64,000 nucleotides of DNA from Prorocentrum cordatum (lineage: Eukaryota > Sar > Dinophyceae > Prorocentrales > Prorocentraceae), in NCBI GenBank assembly GCA_963575745.1, contig CAUYUJ010001405.1:1-64000 (forward strand), given 5' to 3'. Positions 12,213 through 24,735 of this stretch are shown in pieces. Position 1 is the first letter of the stretch, and each line of letters begins with the position of its first letter. The notes beneath the pieces were generated by a model, which saw only the letters and a list, made by a program, of their open reading frames with translations, did no database searches and was not told the origin of the DNA. Both the position numbers and the translations under genes were made by a program.

Positions 12213-13925
12213 GCTCGCAGAGCGTGGCAGGCGCTGCATTTTCTCGGCACCACTGGGGGCCCAGGGAGTTGCAGGCGTGGCACTTCCTCGACACCACGGG
12301 GGGGGAGCTGTGGGTGGGGGCGCTATCCGTTTCGGGCTCGCAAAGCGTGGCAGGCGTGGCACTTCCTCGACACCACAGAGGGGGAGCTGTGGGTGGGGAC
12401 GCTATCCGTTTCGGGCTCGCAAGGCGTGGCAGGCGTGGCACTTCCTCGACACCACAGGGGGATGGCTGTGGGTGGGGACGCTATCCGTTTCGGGCTCGCA
12501 AAGCGTGGCAGGCGTGGCACTTCTCCTCGTACACCACGGGGGGGGGAGCTGTGGGTGTTGACGCTATCCGTTTCGGGCTCGCAAGTCGTGCAGGCGTGGC
12601 ACTTCCTCGACACCACAGGGGGGAGCTGTGTGGTTTGGGGACGCTAATCCTGTTTCGGGCTACGGGGGGGGGCAAAAGCGTGTCAATTGGTGGAAAAAGA
12701 ATATAAAAGATGAAGAACAAAGAGAAGAAATGCGTGGCACTTCCTCGACACCACAAGAGGGGTAAGTGAGAGGGGAAACTGTGGGGTGGGGACGCCTATC
12801 CTGTTTTCTCTCTCGGGCAGGCGTGGCACTTCCTCGACACCACAAAGGGGGAGCTGTGGGTGGGGACGCTATCCGTTTCGGGCTCGCAAGGCGTGGCAAG
12901 CGTGGCACTTCCTCGACACCACAGGAGGGGATGGCTGTGGGTGGGGACGCTATCCGTTTCAGGCTCGCAAAGCGTGGCAGGCGTGGCACTTCCTCGACAC
13001 CACAGGAGGAGAGCTGTGGGTGGGGACGCTATCCGTTTCGGGCTCGCAAAGCGGGGCAAGCGTGGCACTTCCTCGACACCACAGGGGGGAGCTGTGGGTG
13101 GGGACGCTATCCGTTTCGGGCTCGCAAAGCGTGGCAGGCGTGGCACTTCCTCGACACCACAGAAGGGGAACTGTGGGTGGGGACGATATCCGTTTCGGGC
13201 TCGCAAAGCGTGGCAGGCGTGGCACTTCCTCGACACCACCGGAGGGGAGCTGTGGGTGGGGACGCTATCCGTTTCGGGCTCGCAAAGCGTGGCAGGCGTG
13301 GCACTTCCTCGACACCACAGGGGGGGAAGCTGTGGGTGGGGACGCTATCCGTTTCGGGCTCGCAAAGCGTGGCAGGCGTTGCACTTTTTCGGCACCACAG
13401 GGGGAGCTGTGGGTGGTATCTTTATCCGTGACGGGCTCGCAAAGCGTGGCAGGCGTGGTATCTCCTCGACACCAAAGGGGTGCGCTGGGGATGGTCTCCT
13501 TATCTGCGAGCTCGCAAAGCGTGGCAGGCGTGGCACTTCCCCGACACCACAGGGGATGCGCTGGGGTTGGTCTCCCTATCCTTGACGGGCTCGCAAAACG
13601 TGGCAGGCGTTGAACTTCATCGACACCACAGGGGGTGCGCTGGGGGTGGTATCTTTATCCGTTGCGGGCTCGCAAAGCGTGGCAGGCGTGGCACTTCCTC
13701 GACACCACAGGGGGGGGGCGCTGGGGTTGGTCTCCCTATCCGTTGCGGGCTCGCAAAGCGTGGCAGGCGTGGCACTTCCTCGACACCACAGGGAGTGCGC
13801 TGGGGGTGGTATCCTAATCCGTTGCGGGCTCGCAGAGCGTGGCAGGCGTGGCACTTCCTCGACACGACAGGGGGTGCGCTGGGGGTGGTCTCCCTATCCG
13901 TTGCGGGCTCGCAAAGCGTGGCAAG
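12213..13925. repeat. 77-80 bp satellite array
   Basis: About 20 copies of a unit containing GCGTGGCAGGCGTGGCACTT, CTCGACACCAC, a G run, and GGGACGCTATCCGTTTCGGG. A less regular spacer lies at 12640-12820. From about 13400 on the variant half reads TGCGCTGGGG and GGTCTCCCTATCC instead. All + frames are largely free of stops, which gives long but meaningless open frames. It is related to the 90-bp array at 14952. Confidence 0.93.
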
Positions 13926-14028
13926 CAATATGGCGTTGGATGGCACATAGGGAAACATTCGCGACGAGGGTTCAGAACGCAGGATTGCACATATATTAAA
14001 GACATAAGCAAGCACATCATATTTAAAT

Positions 14029-14848
14029 TAAGTATGTGGGGTTCTTCGGTAGCGTAATTCCATCATTCCCCAAACAGCTTGCTGAACGGGGTGCCGTTGT
14101 GATAGAAGCGAACTCCGGCCGAGGGAAGTCGGAGCAGAGACATCCTCACACAAATTTGATGGTCCGGGCCGTTTCGCTTGAGACATCCTCACAACTCTCG
14201 TTTCTGAGTTGGCCGGGATTGGCCGTTTCGCCTGAGACATCCTCGAAACTCTGAGCTCTGACATGCGTTGCGCGAAGTGGTCCGGCCCGTTTCGCCTGAG
14301 ACATCTTCGAAACTCTAACCTCGGAGATGCCGCGCGAGGTGGTCCGGCCCGTTTCGCCTGAGACATCCTCGAACTTCTGAGCTCTGAGATGCCTTGCGCG
14401 AGGTGGTCCGGCCCGTCTCGCCTGAGACATCTTCGCAACTCTGAGCTCTGAGATGCCGTGCGCAAGGTGGTCCGGCCCGTTTCGCACAAGACATTCTCGC
14501 AACTCTGAGCTCCCAGATGCTGCGCAAGAGGTGGTCCAGCCTGGGGGCCTAGAAGACCACATGTTACATATCCTCCCTGGGACCCTGGGAGCCCGCATGA
14601 GACATCCTCGAACTTCTGAGCTCGGATATGCCCTGCGCGAGGTGGTCCGGCCCGTTTCGCACAAGACATTCTCGCAACTCTGAGCTCCTTGGGACCCTGG
14701 GAGCCCCAGGAGGCCGCAGAGAGCTCCAGGAGGCCGCAGGACGCCCAGGACAGGCCCCAAAGGTCCGCAGGGGATTCCCAAGAGGCTCCCAGGAGGCCCC
14801 CTATCAGAACGTGTCAAGTTAATACACATCCGGTGTCGATTCGTTGAT
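14029..14848. repeat. composite module, copy 1 (63-bp repeats plus AGGCCCC block)
   Basis: Starts with TATGTGGGGTTCTTCGGTAG. It contains about seven degenerate 63-bp repeats with CGTTTCGCCTGAGACATCCT and GAGGTGGTCCGGCCCG, then a CCAGGAGGCC-rich block. It ends with GAACGTGTCAAGTTAATACA and a GATTCGTTGATTTTT tail. The same ordered module occurs at 15889-16519 and 17048-17692. The upstream 13926-14028 is a short AT-richer spacer with no gene. Confidence 0.85.
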
Positions 14849-14852
14849 TTTT

Positions 14853-14871
14853 CCCCACATGCTTCGTGGGG
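14853..14871. other. hairpin leader, second copy
   Basis: Exact copy of the 19-base hairpin at 11894-11912, again just upstream of a satellite array. Confidence 0.7.
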
Positions 14872-14951
14872 TTCTGGTTTTCTTCCCTTCCGCGTCTCAC
14901 CCGCGTCTCCTCCTCCTCCTCCCTCTCCTTCTCCTTCTTTCTCACCTCATG

Positions 14952-15690
14952 GAGAGCGCGGCAGGCGTGGTACTTTCTCGACACCAGAGAGGGTGCGCAG
15001 GGGGTGGTCTCTCACCGCGGCGTCTATGCGAGCCAGGGTCGGAGAGCGTGGCAGGCGTGGCACTTTCTCGACACCAGAGAGGGTGCGCAGGGGGTGGTCT
15101 CTCACCGCGGCGTCTATGCGTGCCAGGGTCGGAGAGCGAGGCAGGCGTGGCACTTTCTCGACACCAGAGAGGGTGCGCAGGGGGTGGTCTCTCACCGCGG
15201 CGTCTATGCGTGCCAGGGTCGGAGAGCGTGGCAGGCGTGGCACTTTCTCGACACCAGAGAGGGTGCGCAGGGGGTGGTCTCTCACCGCGGCGTCTATGCG
15301 TGCCAGGGTCGGAGAGCGTGGCAGGCGTGGCACTTTCTCGACACCAGGGGGGGTGCGCGCACTTTCTCGACCCCAGGGGGGGGGCGCAGGGGGTGGTCTC
15401 TCACCGCGGCGTCTATGCGTGCCAGGGTCGGAGAACGTGACAGGCGTGGCACTTTCTCGACACCAGGGGGGGTGCGTAGGGGGTGGTCTCTCACCGCGGC
15501 CCCTATGCGTGCCAGGGTCGGAGAGCGTGGCAGGCGTGGCATTTTCTCGACACCAGAGGGGGTGCGCAGGTGGTGGTCTCCCTATGCGTGCCAAGGTCGT
15601 CCAGGCATTGCAGGCGTGGCATTTTCTCAACACCAGAGGGGGTGCGCAGGGGGTGGTCTCCCTATGCGTGCCAGGGTCGTCCAGGCATAG
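14952..15690. repeat. 90-bp satellite array
   Basis: About eight copies with an exact 90-base spacing in the first five (for example GTCTATGCG at 15022, 15112, 15202 and 15292). The unit contains GAGCGTGGCAGGCGTGGCAC, TTTCTCGACACCAGAGAGGG and GGTGGTCTCTCACCGCGG. The first five are nearly identical and later ones are degraded. Because 90 is a multiple of three, frames stay open across the array. It shares its core with the 77-80 bp array. 15690-15888 is unique-looking sequence without a gene. Confidence 0.93.
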
Positions 15691-15888
15691 CCTCTCGTGC
15701 GGGATTGCGTATTACCTCTCGTACCCAAGTGCCAGGCGACGCCGGATATGACCGTCACAGATGACTCCTCAACCCCCCCTCTCCCCCCACACGTCCTCCC
15801 CCTCCTTTCAACGACCACAGGGGGCACCGGAGAGCATGACGGCGGTGGTAGTGGTAGTGCGGTTCACACAAGACATAAAATCAGTATG

Positions 15889-16519
15889 TGGGGTTCCTCG
15901 GTAGCGTAATTCCTGCTCTTGTGGCCCCCCCCTTCATTTTGAGGGGCCCAAGCGGCCACAGGTTAGATATCCCCCCTGGGAGCCCCAAGAGGCTTCAGGA
16001 ACCCCCAGGTGGAGTTCAGGAGGCCACAGGAGGCCCAGGAGGAAGCCACAGGAGGTCCCCAGGAGGCCCCAGGAGGCACCAGGACGCCCCCGCAACTCGG
16101 AGCTCTGAGACGCCGCGCTCGAGGTGGTCTGGCCCGTTTCGCCTGAGACTTCCTCGCAGCACGTTTCGCTCGAGACACCGGCCCGTCTCGCCTGAGACAT
16201 CCTTGCAACTCTGAGCTCTGAGATGCCGTGCGCAAATTGGTCCGGCCCGTTTCGCACAAGACATTCTCGCAACTCTGAGCTCCCAGATGCCGCGCAAGAG
16301 GTGGTCCAGCCTGGGGGCCCAGACGACCACATGCTACATATCCCCCCTGGGACCCTGGGAGCCCCAGGAGGTCCCAGAGAACTTCAGGAGGCCGCAGGAC
16401 GCCCAGGACAGGCCCCAGGGGTCCGCAGGAGATTCCCAGGAGGCTCCCAGGAGGCCCCAGGAGGCCCCCTACCAGAACGTGTCAAGTTAATACACATCCG
16501 GTGTCGATTCGTTGATTTT
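15889..16519. repeat. composite module, copy 2
   Basis: Begins TATGTGGGGTTCCTCGGTAG, has a G/C-run segment and a CCAGGAGG block, then shortened 63-bp repeats, and ends with the same GAACGTGTCAAGTTAATACA tail as copy 1. Confidence 0.85.
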
Positions 16520-16639
16520 TTACCTAACAGCGAAGACAGATAGGTTTCTAGTAGGGTCAAAAGAAAGCATCATGACTCCACAAGGGGGTCCGGGCGGCAT
16601 CCGGGGAGCTGGGTCCGAACTCGTTTTTCGCAAACAATC

Positions 16640-16947
16640 ACACACTTCGGGCTCTTCGACCTCCCAGAACATTCCCGGGCCACATTTTGAATGTCCGGAT
16701 CCAACTGTAGGCCACTTCGTGCTCTTCGACTTCCCAGAACTCCATTCCCGGGCCACATTTTGAATGCCCGAAGCCAACTGTAGGCCACTTCGTGCTCTTC
16801 GACTTCCCAGAATTCCATTCCAGGGCCACATTTTGAATGCCAAGCGCCAACTCTAGGCCACTTCGTGCTCTTCGAGTTGCCAGAACTCCATTCCCGGGCT
16901 ACATTTTGGATGCCCGGAGCCAACTGTAGGCCACTTCGTGCTCTTCG
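16640..16947. repeat. 73-bp tandem repeat, interrupted by gap
   Basis: Four to five units with CCACTTCGTGCTCTTCGACT, CCAGAACTCCATTCC and CCACATTTTGAATGCC. The last unit runs directly into the N gap, so the array length is unknown. Confidence 0.9.
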
Positions 16948-17047
16948 NNNNNNNNNNNNNNNNNNNNNNNNNNNNNNNNNNNNNNNNNNNNNNNNNNNNN
17001 NNNNNNNNNNNNNNNNNNNNNNNNNNNNNNNNNNNNNNNNNNNNNNN
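16948..17047. other. assembly gap (100 N)
   Basis: Exactly 100 N between a tandem array and module copy 3. The round number suggests a placeholder of unknown true size. Confidence 0.98.
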
Positions 17048-17888
17048 CCCCCTGGGAGCCCCAAGAGGATTCAGGAAGCCCCAGGTGGGGTCCAGGAGGC
17101 CACAGGAGGCCCAGGAGGAAACCCCAGGAGGTCACCAGGAGGTCCCACGAGGCCCCAGGAGGCCCCCGCAACTCGGAGCTCTGAGACGCCGCGCTCGAGG
17201 TGGTCCGGCCCTTTTCGCCTGAGACTTCCTCGCAGCACGTTTCGCCCGAGACATCGTCGCAACTCTGGGGTCCGAGATGCCGCGCGCGAGGTGGTCCAGC
17301 CCGTTACGCTGGAGACATCCTCGCAACTCTGGGCTCCGAGATGCCCTGCGCGAGGTGGTCCGGTCCATCTCGCCTGAGACATCTTCGCAACTCTGAGCTC
17401 TGAGATGCGGTGCGCAAGGTGGTCCGGCCCGTTTCGCACAAGACATTCTCGCAACTCTGAGCTCTCAGATGCTGCGCAAGAGGTGGTCCAGCCTGGGGGC
17501 CCAGAAGACCACATGTTACATATCCCCCTGGGACCCTGGGAGCCCCAGGAGGCCCCAGAGAGCTTCAGGAGGCCGCAGGACGCCCAGGACAGGCCCCAGG
17601 GGTCCGCAGGAGATTCCCAGGAGGCTCCCAGGAGGCCCCTTATCAGAACGTGTCAAGTTAATACACATCCGGTGACGATTCGTTGATTTTTCCTGCTCTT
17701 GTGCCCCCCCCCCCCCATTTTAGGGGGCCCCGACGGCCACATGTTAGATCTCCCTCCCTGGGAGCCCCAAGAGGCTTCAGGAGCCCCCAGGTGGGGTCCA
17801 GGAGGCCACAGGAGGCCCAGGAGGAAGCCCCGGGAGGTCACCAGGAGGTCCCACGAGGCCCCAGGAGGCCCCCGCAACTCGGAGCTCT
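17048..17888. repeat. composite module, copy 3 and truncated copy 4
   Basis: 17048-17692 repeats the CCAGGAGG block, the 63-bp repeats and the closing tail. A fourth copy starts at 17693 (CCTGCTCTTGTGCCCC) and is cut at about 17888, after GGAGCTCTG, where the AT-rich island begins. Confidence 0.82.
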
Positions 17889-19320
17889 GCACGTTACACT
17901 AACAATTTTCAATTGACTGTTGGTTGGTTCAAAATAAATCAATAAAACATTTGAGGAATTTAATGGAATTAATAAAACAACACATAACATAACTGATTTT
18001 TTGGTAATGAATGTTTGACTACTAACATCTTTCTGATGAAATTCCGAAACAATGTGTATTTATCGTTTAAAACTTGAATTCTGTTTCGTAAATATGATCG
18101 GTTGTGAATATAAAATAGGATTTAATCGTGCCAACATATTTGTGATATTTATATCGATCTGTGGTCAAAACAAACGTGCTGTTCTTACGCAATGTAACGA
18201 TTTTTTTGTGCTTCGATCAACTAAAGAACCAACATACCGTAAGCAAATGAAATAAACGTCTACAGTTGCTGAAATAAAACACTGCCTAACATCTGAAATC
18301 CGACGCACAAACCCGCGAGAATGCATTTTTTTCGAAAACATCGTAAACTGATCATCATTATACCGTCCGGCTTCGTGTGAAACAAAAACGAAACCGAAAA
18401 AACACATCGTAATATGGATAAAAATCTACACAAAAAAAATCAAAAACCCTAAACATTGTACAACCAAAAACTGAACAACTACGCTATGGTCGTAAGACAA
18501 AAACGTAATAAAAAAAACACACACTTATACCTCTTACATGAAAAATATGTGTTTTCATCTGTTGACCCAAATCAAATTTCAACGAAAATAAACAAAAGAC
18601 TAACTACCCAAACTATATTCGCTCTCTCGTATATATAATAATCTGTATTCCATGAAAAGATGTAAATATGAATAAAGAATTACTCGAATTTGTTAACATT
18701 CGAACATTTTGTATATTTTCTACATCCTTAACGGGCAACAAATTGCATGTAGAAACAAAACAACTCAATTTCATAAATGAAATCTAAATCTCTCGTGTGA
18801 AACTATATTTTCACACTTAAGACACGCACTGAAATACAACCAATACGTCCCGAGAAACTCAAACCTTGACACCACTGTAACAAATGCCTCGCAACGCACA
18901 TCGCAATTAACACACATTAGAATTCTCGTACTTCGAAGAATACGATATTGAAACTTCAAACATTGAATCCCGTTTCATTGTGTCTTACACAACACATTTT
19001 TAACAATCGAATCTTAGAATATATGTGCTGCTTGAACAACCTTTGAATAATAGGTTCCGACAATCACTCAACAACATTACTCGAATTTCAAACTAATTAA
19101 TGTCAGTCTCTTGCTACTGTAATTCTATTGAAAACGGACGTGGGCATTGAAAACTCACTTTCTATTTTGCAATAGACATGGGAACATCAACTTCGAAGCC
19201 TTTAAACCGTATATTCTCTTGTCGAAACGCCGAAATATAGCAGTGTTTTTTTTATACGTAGAAGTAATCTATATCTAAATTATCCAAGTTCATGTATTTT
19301 AATACTGATTCCAGATTGTT

Positions 19321-19322
<2 letters not shown>
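17889..19322. other. AT-rich island, no recognised gene
   Basis: About 1.4 kb strongly rich in A and T, in sharp contrast to the GC-rich surroundings. Its left edge cuts module copy 4 and its right edge reaches a (TA)n tract. The longest open frames are only about 60-80 codons (for example 18052-18255) and I recognise none. I could not match it to mitochondrial cob, cox1 or cox3 by eye. It could be an inserted foreign or organellar fragment, a decayed AT-rich transposon, or an intergenic spacer. Confidence 0.7.

Positions 19323-19354
<32 letters not shown>
19321..19354. repeat. (TA)n microsatellite
   Basis: Alternating TA of about 34 bases at the right edge of the AT-rich island. Confidence 0.95.
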
Positions 19355-19357
<3 letters not shown>

Positions 19358-19440
19358 AAGCGCCGGCGCCACTGCAAACTGGACGAGAAATCCAACCAAC
19401 CGTACCCAAGACTCGGAAAAGCCCCTCAGGACGACCCTCT

Positions 19441-19500
19441 GCTCGCCTGGGCGTCGTTTCTGGACGGGCTGGTGGGGATACGCGAAGCGTCTAGAATTGT
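19441..19500. repeat. short dispersed repeat (GCGAAGCGTCTAGAAT type), copy 1
   Basis: Contains GGGCGTCGTTTCTGGACGGG followed by CTGGTGGGGATACGCGAAGC and GTCTAGAATTGT. Related copies occur at 32910-32941 and 54486-54521, with partial matches near 27955 and 55265. Confidence 0.65.
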
Positions 19501-19566
19501 ATTGTGCTCACAATATGATGAAGGGTAAATCGTACATCGAATGTTTAGTTATGTATGTATATGTAC

Positions 19567-19685
19567 ATCATCATCATCACCATCATCGGGACACATCATC
19601 ATCACCACCATCACCATCATCATCACCATCACCATCATCATCAACTTCGTCGTCGTCATCATCATCATCATCATCATCATCATCG
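19567..19685. repeat. CAT/CAC/GTC trinucleotide microsatellite
   Basis: ATCATCATCACC-type steps with a GTCGTCGTC interruption. Confidence 0.9.
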
Positions 19686-19980
19686 GGACACTGGCGGGAC
19701 ACCGCGGGCCACCAGCCTCCAGAAAAGAGTCATTTCCTGTAGCCTCGCCTCAGCCGGAGGCAGCGCCTCAGCTGGAGGCGGGACACCGGCGGGAGACCCC
19801 TTGCCACCAGCACCCGGAAAGGAATCAAATGGTTTGGCCGCGTTCAGCCGGATGAGACTTTCTTGTCGCCCGCCCACGCAGCTTCGCTCCGCCCGCACGC
19901 GCGGCACGCACGACCACGAAACCGAAACCGATTTCCCTGTAGGGGGCTCTCCGCTCCACTTCGATCTCACCCCTTCACCT
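19686..19980. repeat. dispersed repeat related to 51690-51960
   Basis: Shares ordered similarity with 51690-51960: GGGACACCGCGGG-type repeats, then CCCGCACGCGCG, ACCGAAACCGAT and CACTTCGATCTCAC blocks, followed in both places by TATA-type repeats. Confidence 0.5.
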
Positions 19981-20010
19981 CCGATATACATATATATACA
20001 TATATATATG

Positions 20011-20042
<32 letters not shown>

Positions 20043-20130
20043 TGTATGTATGTATGTATGTATGTATATATGTATATGTATATGTTTATGTATATGTATA
20101 TTATAGGTATTTGTATATGTATATGTATAG

Positions 20131-20170
<40 letters not shown>

Positions 20171-20265
20171 GTATAGGTATATGTATAGGTACATATATGT
20201 ACATACATGTATGTGAATGTATGTATGTATGTATGTATGTATGTATATATATATATATATACTTC
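19981..20265. repeat. TATG/TATA microsatellite cluster
   Basis: Long runs of GTATG, TATGTATA and (TA)n with almost no interruption. Confidence 0.95.
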
Positions 20266-20299
20266 CCAGATGGGATGGGTCCCTGGGATGTGGGGGAAG

Positions 20300-20400
20300 G
20301 AGAAGGAGGAGGAGGAGGAGGAGGAGGAGGAGGAGGAGGACGACGACGACGACGACAACGACGACGACGTCGAGGGCGCCACCAGCGGCGGCGGCGACGA
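20300..20400. repeat. GGA and GAC trinucleotide tracts
   Basis: (GGA)n followed by (CGA)n, then GC-rich low-complexity DNA up to about 20640. 20400-20770 contains G runs but no gene I recognise. Confidence 0.9.
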
Positions 20401-20772
20401 CGTCGAGCACCGGAGCTGTCAACATGACGCCAATCCCAGCCACGCGCCGCACCCGCACCGCGCCCGCAGGGGGGGGGGGAAGGGGGGGGGAGGGCCATGG
20501 CGCCACCCCGCACACACCAACAGCAACGCACCACACCCCAGCCACCTCCCACGGTGGGGTTGGGGGGGAAGGCACCGGCGCACGCCCCTCCGCAAGGGGG
20601 GGGCATCGCGCGAGGGGAGGGGGCGATGGGCATAAGCATCATTGGGGGGGGCCAAACCCTCGACGATATATTGCTATATATGTATATAAGGTACATATTC
20701 ATATTGAGGATATTTTTATATATGTAATGTATGTATGACTGTATGTATATTATGTATGTATGTTTATGCGGT

Positions 20773-20774
<2 letters not shown>

Positions 20775-20813
<39 letters not shown>

Positions 20814-20840
20814 TATATATATATATATATATATACTGCA
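20775..20840. repeat. (TA)n microsatellite
   Basis: Two TA runs separated by AAATATA. Confidence 0.95.
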
Positions 20841-20989
20841 TAGCATGCACACAAACACACGCAGACGACACCAGAACCATACCCCACACCCCGCACCTCC
20901 CTCCGCCCCCACACCCCACGCCCGACACCTCACACCCCCCAAAAAAAACACGAACAACACCACACCCACAACAAACTAAAACACAACAC

Positions 20990-22235
20990 CATCAACAACA
21001 TCCCACGCCCCGCACCCCGCGCACCACGCACCACGCGCCACGCACCGCACGCCACGCACCACACACCACACACCACACGTTACACACCACATACCACACA
21101 CCACACACCACGCACCACGCACCACACACCGCACCGCGCACCACGCACCACGCACCACGCACCGCGCACCACGCACCACACACCACGCACCCCGCACCAC
21201 GCGCAACGCACCATGCACCACGCGCCACGCGCCGCGCACCACACACCACACACCACGCACCACGCACCACACGCAACGCACCGCGCACCCCACACCGCGC
21301 ACAACGCACCACGCACCACACACCGCGCACCACGCACCACATACGCACCACGCACCACGCGCACCACGCACCGCGCACCGCACACGGCGCACCACGCACC
21401 ACGCACCGCGCGCCGCACGCCGCGCACCACAGGCCACACAGGCCACGCACCGCACGCCATTCACCACGCACCGCGCGCCACGCACCACGCACCACACGCC
21501 ACGCGCCCACCGCGCACCGCGCACCCTGTACCACGCACCACCCACCACGCACCACGCACCGCACACCGCGCACCACACACCGCACACCACACATCACACA
21601 CCACACACACACACCTCACCCACCACACAACACACACCGCACACCGCGCCCGCATACCACAGACCACGCACCGCGCGCCACACACCACGCACCTCACACC
21701 ACACGCCACGCACCACACATCACACACCACACACCACACCACACACCACGCATCACACACCGCACACCACACACCACACACAACACACCGCGCACCACAC
21801 ACCACACACCACACACCGCGCGCGACGCACCACACACCGCACAGCACACACCACACACCACACACCACGCACCACACACCGCACACCACACACCACACAC
21901 CACGCACCGCGCACCACACACCACACACCACGCGCAACGCACCACACACCGCACACCACGCACCACGCACCACACACCACACACCACGCACCACGCACCG
22001 CACGCCACACACCACGCAGCACGCACCACGCACCACGCACCGTACGCCACTCACCACGCACCACGCACCACGCACCACACACCCCGTAGCACACAGCACA
22101 CAGCACACAGCACACACCACGCACCACGCACGACGCACCACGCACCGCGCACCAAGCGCCACACACCACGCACCACGCACCACGCACAACGCACCACACA
22201 CCACCCACCACACACCGCGCACCACGCACGCGCGC
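20990..22235. repeat. degenerate CACCACGCAC minisatellite
   Basis: About 1.25 kb of an 8-12 base unit that alternates CACGCACC, CACACACC and CGCGCACC. Most differences are CG versus CA (or TG on the other strand). All frames are free of stops on both strands, which explains very long but implausible Thr/His/Pro or Cys/Val/Gly open frames. Confidence 0.95.
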
Positions 22236-22990
22236 ACGCGCGCACGCACACGCATGCGTTCACGCATGCGCGAACGTTCGCGCGCACGCACGTGCGCGCG
22301 CACGCGCGCACGCACGCGCACACGCGCGCACACGCGCGCGCACGCGCCCGCGCGGCCGCGCGCGCACGCGCACGCGCGCGCGAACGCGCGCGCGCACACG
22401 CACGCACGCCCACGCACCCACGCACACACACGCCCACACACGCACACACGCGCACACGCACACGCGCACGCACGCACACACGCACACGCGCGCACGCGCA
22501 CGCGCGCGCGCGCGCCCACGCACGTACCACACGCACACACACACACGCACACACGAACACACAACCGCACGCACAAACGCACGCGAGCGCACACACACAC
22601 ACACTCACAAAAACACGCACAAGCACAAACACAAACAAAAACCCAAACACAAACGAAAACACAAACCAACACACAAACACACAAACACACGCACACAAAC
22701 ACACACAAACACACAAGCACACACAACCACACACACAAAACATGCACACACAAACACACAAACACACACGCACTAACACACCAACAAACATGGACAAACA
22801 CGGACAACACACGAATGCACACACAAACACACACACACACGCACACACAAACACACACACACACACAAAAACATGCACACACAAACACACGCACACACGC
22901 ACACGCAAACACACACACAAGCACACACAAACACGCGCAATCACACACAGACACACACAACCACAAACACACACAATCGCACACACGTAT
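22236..22990. repeat. alternating purine-pyrimidine tract (CG/CA dinucleotides)
   Basis: CGCGCACG-rich at the left (22236-22520), becoming CACACAAA-rich to the right. Nearly continuous Pu-Py alternation is a strong Z-DNA-type sequence. It is followed by (TA)n at 23025-23056 and a TGTGTG block to about 23150. Confidence 0.9.
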
Positions 22991-23019
22991 ATCTATACAT
23001 GTATGTACGTGTACATATA

Positions 23020-23056
<37 letters not shown>

Positions 23057-23204
23057 TTACATATGCATATATGTAGGTGTGTCAATGTAGATGCAAATGT
23101 GTATAGGTGTGTGTGTGTGTGTCAGGTTGTATGTGTGTGTGTGCAGGTCTATGTATACGGGTATGCGTATGTATGCGCAGATCTATACACAAACGCAACA
23201 GTTT

Positions 23205-23946
<742 letters not shown>

Positions 23947-23985
23947 GTGTGTGTGGTGTGTGGTGTGTGTGGTGTGTGTGTTGTG

Positions 23986-24160
23986 TGGGGGGGGGGGGGG
24001 GGGGGGTGGTGGTGGTGGTGGGGGTGGGGGGGGTGTGTGGGGGTGGGGGGGGGGTGGGGGGGGGGGGGTGGGGGGGGGGGGGGGGGTGGGGGGGGGGGGG
24101 GGGGGGGGGGGAGGGGGGTGTGGGGGTGGGGTGGGGGTGGGTGGGTGGTGGGGGGAGGGG

Positions 24161-24191
<31 letters not shown>

Positions 24192-24310
24192 CGCGGGTGG
24201 GGCGGGCGGGCGGTGGAGGGTGTGAGGTGGGGAGAGGGGAAGGGGGGGGAGGGAGGGGGAGGGGGGGGGGGGGGCGGGGGGGAAGGGGGGGAGGGGGGGG
24301 GGGGAAAGCG
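23986..24310. repeat. poly-G / G-tract region
   Basis: Dozens of runs of four or more G separated by single T, A or C. It has very high quadruplex-forming potential on +. No gene. Confidence 0.95.
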
Positions 24311-24469
24311 CGGTGGGAGTGAACGAACGGATCTTTGCGGGCGGGGTAAGGGGGGGGGAGGGGTAACTTGACCCCTCACCCCACGAACTTGACCCCTCAC
24401 CCACCCCCTCCCCTGGACCTCGACGGCGGGTTCCGCGACGCGCTGGAGCGTCCAAAACGGCCTCGGCGA

Positions 24470-24735
24470 GGAAACCATAATCACTTGTTTTACTAAAGTT
24501 TTGGCCTCATTTTGGCCTCCTGAGGGGATGGGGGCCAACTTATCACCCCCCCTTCCTGTGATCGATGGCCCCAATCTGCGCCCAAGAGGCCCCAAGAGGC
24601 CCCGAGATGGCCCCACAATGGCCCAAGAAGGTGCCAAGAGGCCCTCAGGATGCCCCCAAGAAGCTCCCAAGAAACCCCGAGAGGCCACCCAGAGGCACCC
24701 AAGACGCTCCAAGACGCCTCGGCGAGACTGCCAAC
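24470..24735. repeat. CCAAGA-rich dispersed repeat, copy 1
   Basis: Opens with a module reading TTTTACTAAAGTTTTGGCCT and CATTTTGGCCTCCTGAGGGG, followed by a degenerate CCCCAAGAGGC / CCAAGATGGC 10-12 base repeat. Other members lie at 27360-27900, 43500-44000 (reverse), 44340-45010, 53620-53880 and 55090-55190. Confidence 0.75.

Noticed and set aside
14952-15690. Evenly spaced direct repeats resembling a CRISPR array
   Set aside because: Repeats are contiguous 90-bp units without unique spacers, in a eukaryotic context and with no cas genes.
12786-15751. Long open frames with repeated 26-30 residue motifs
   Set aside because: The satellites simply lack stop codons in several frames. Periods of 77-80 would shift frame, and no start, domain or codon bias supports translation.
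18440-18460. AAACCCTAAAC resembling a telomere repeat
   Set aside because: Only one copy, inside AT-rich DNA.
22236-22990. Telomeric or centromeric satellite
   Set aside because: There is no fixed unit, only drifting CG/CA dinucleotides.
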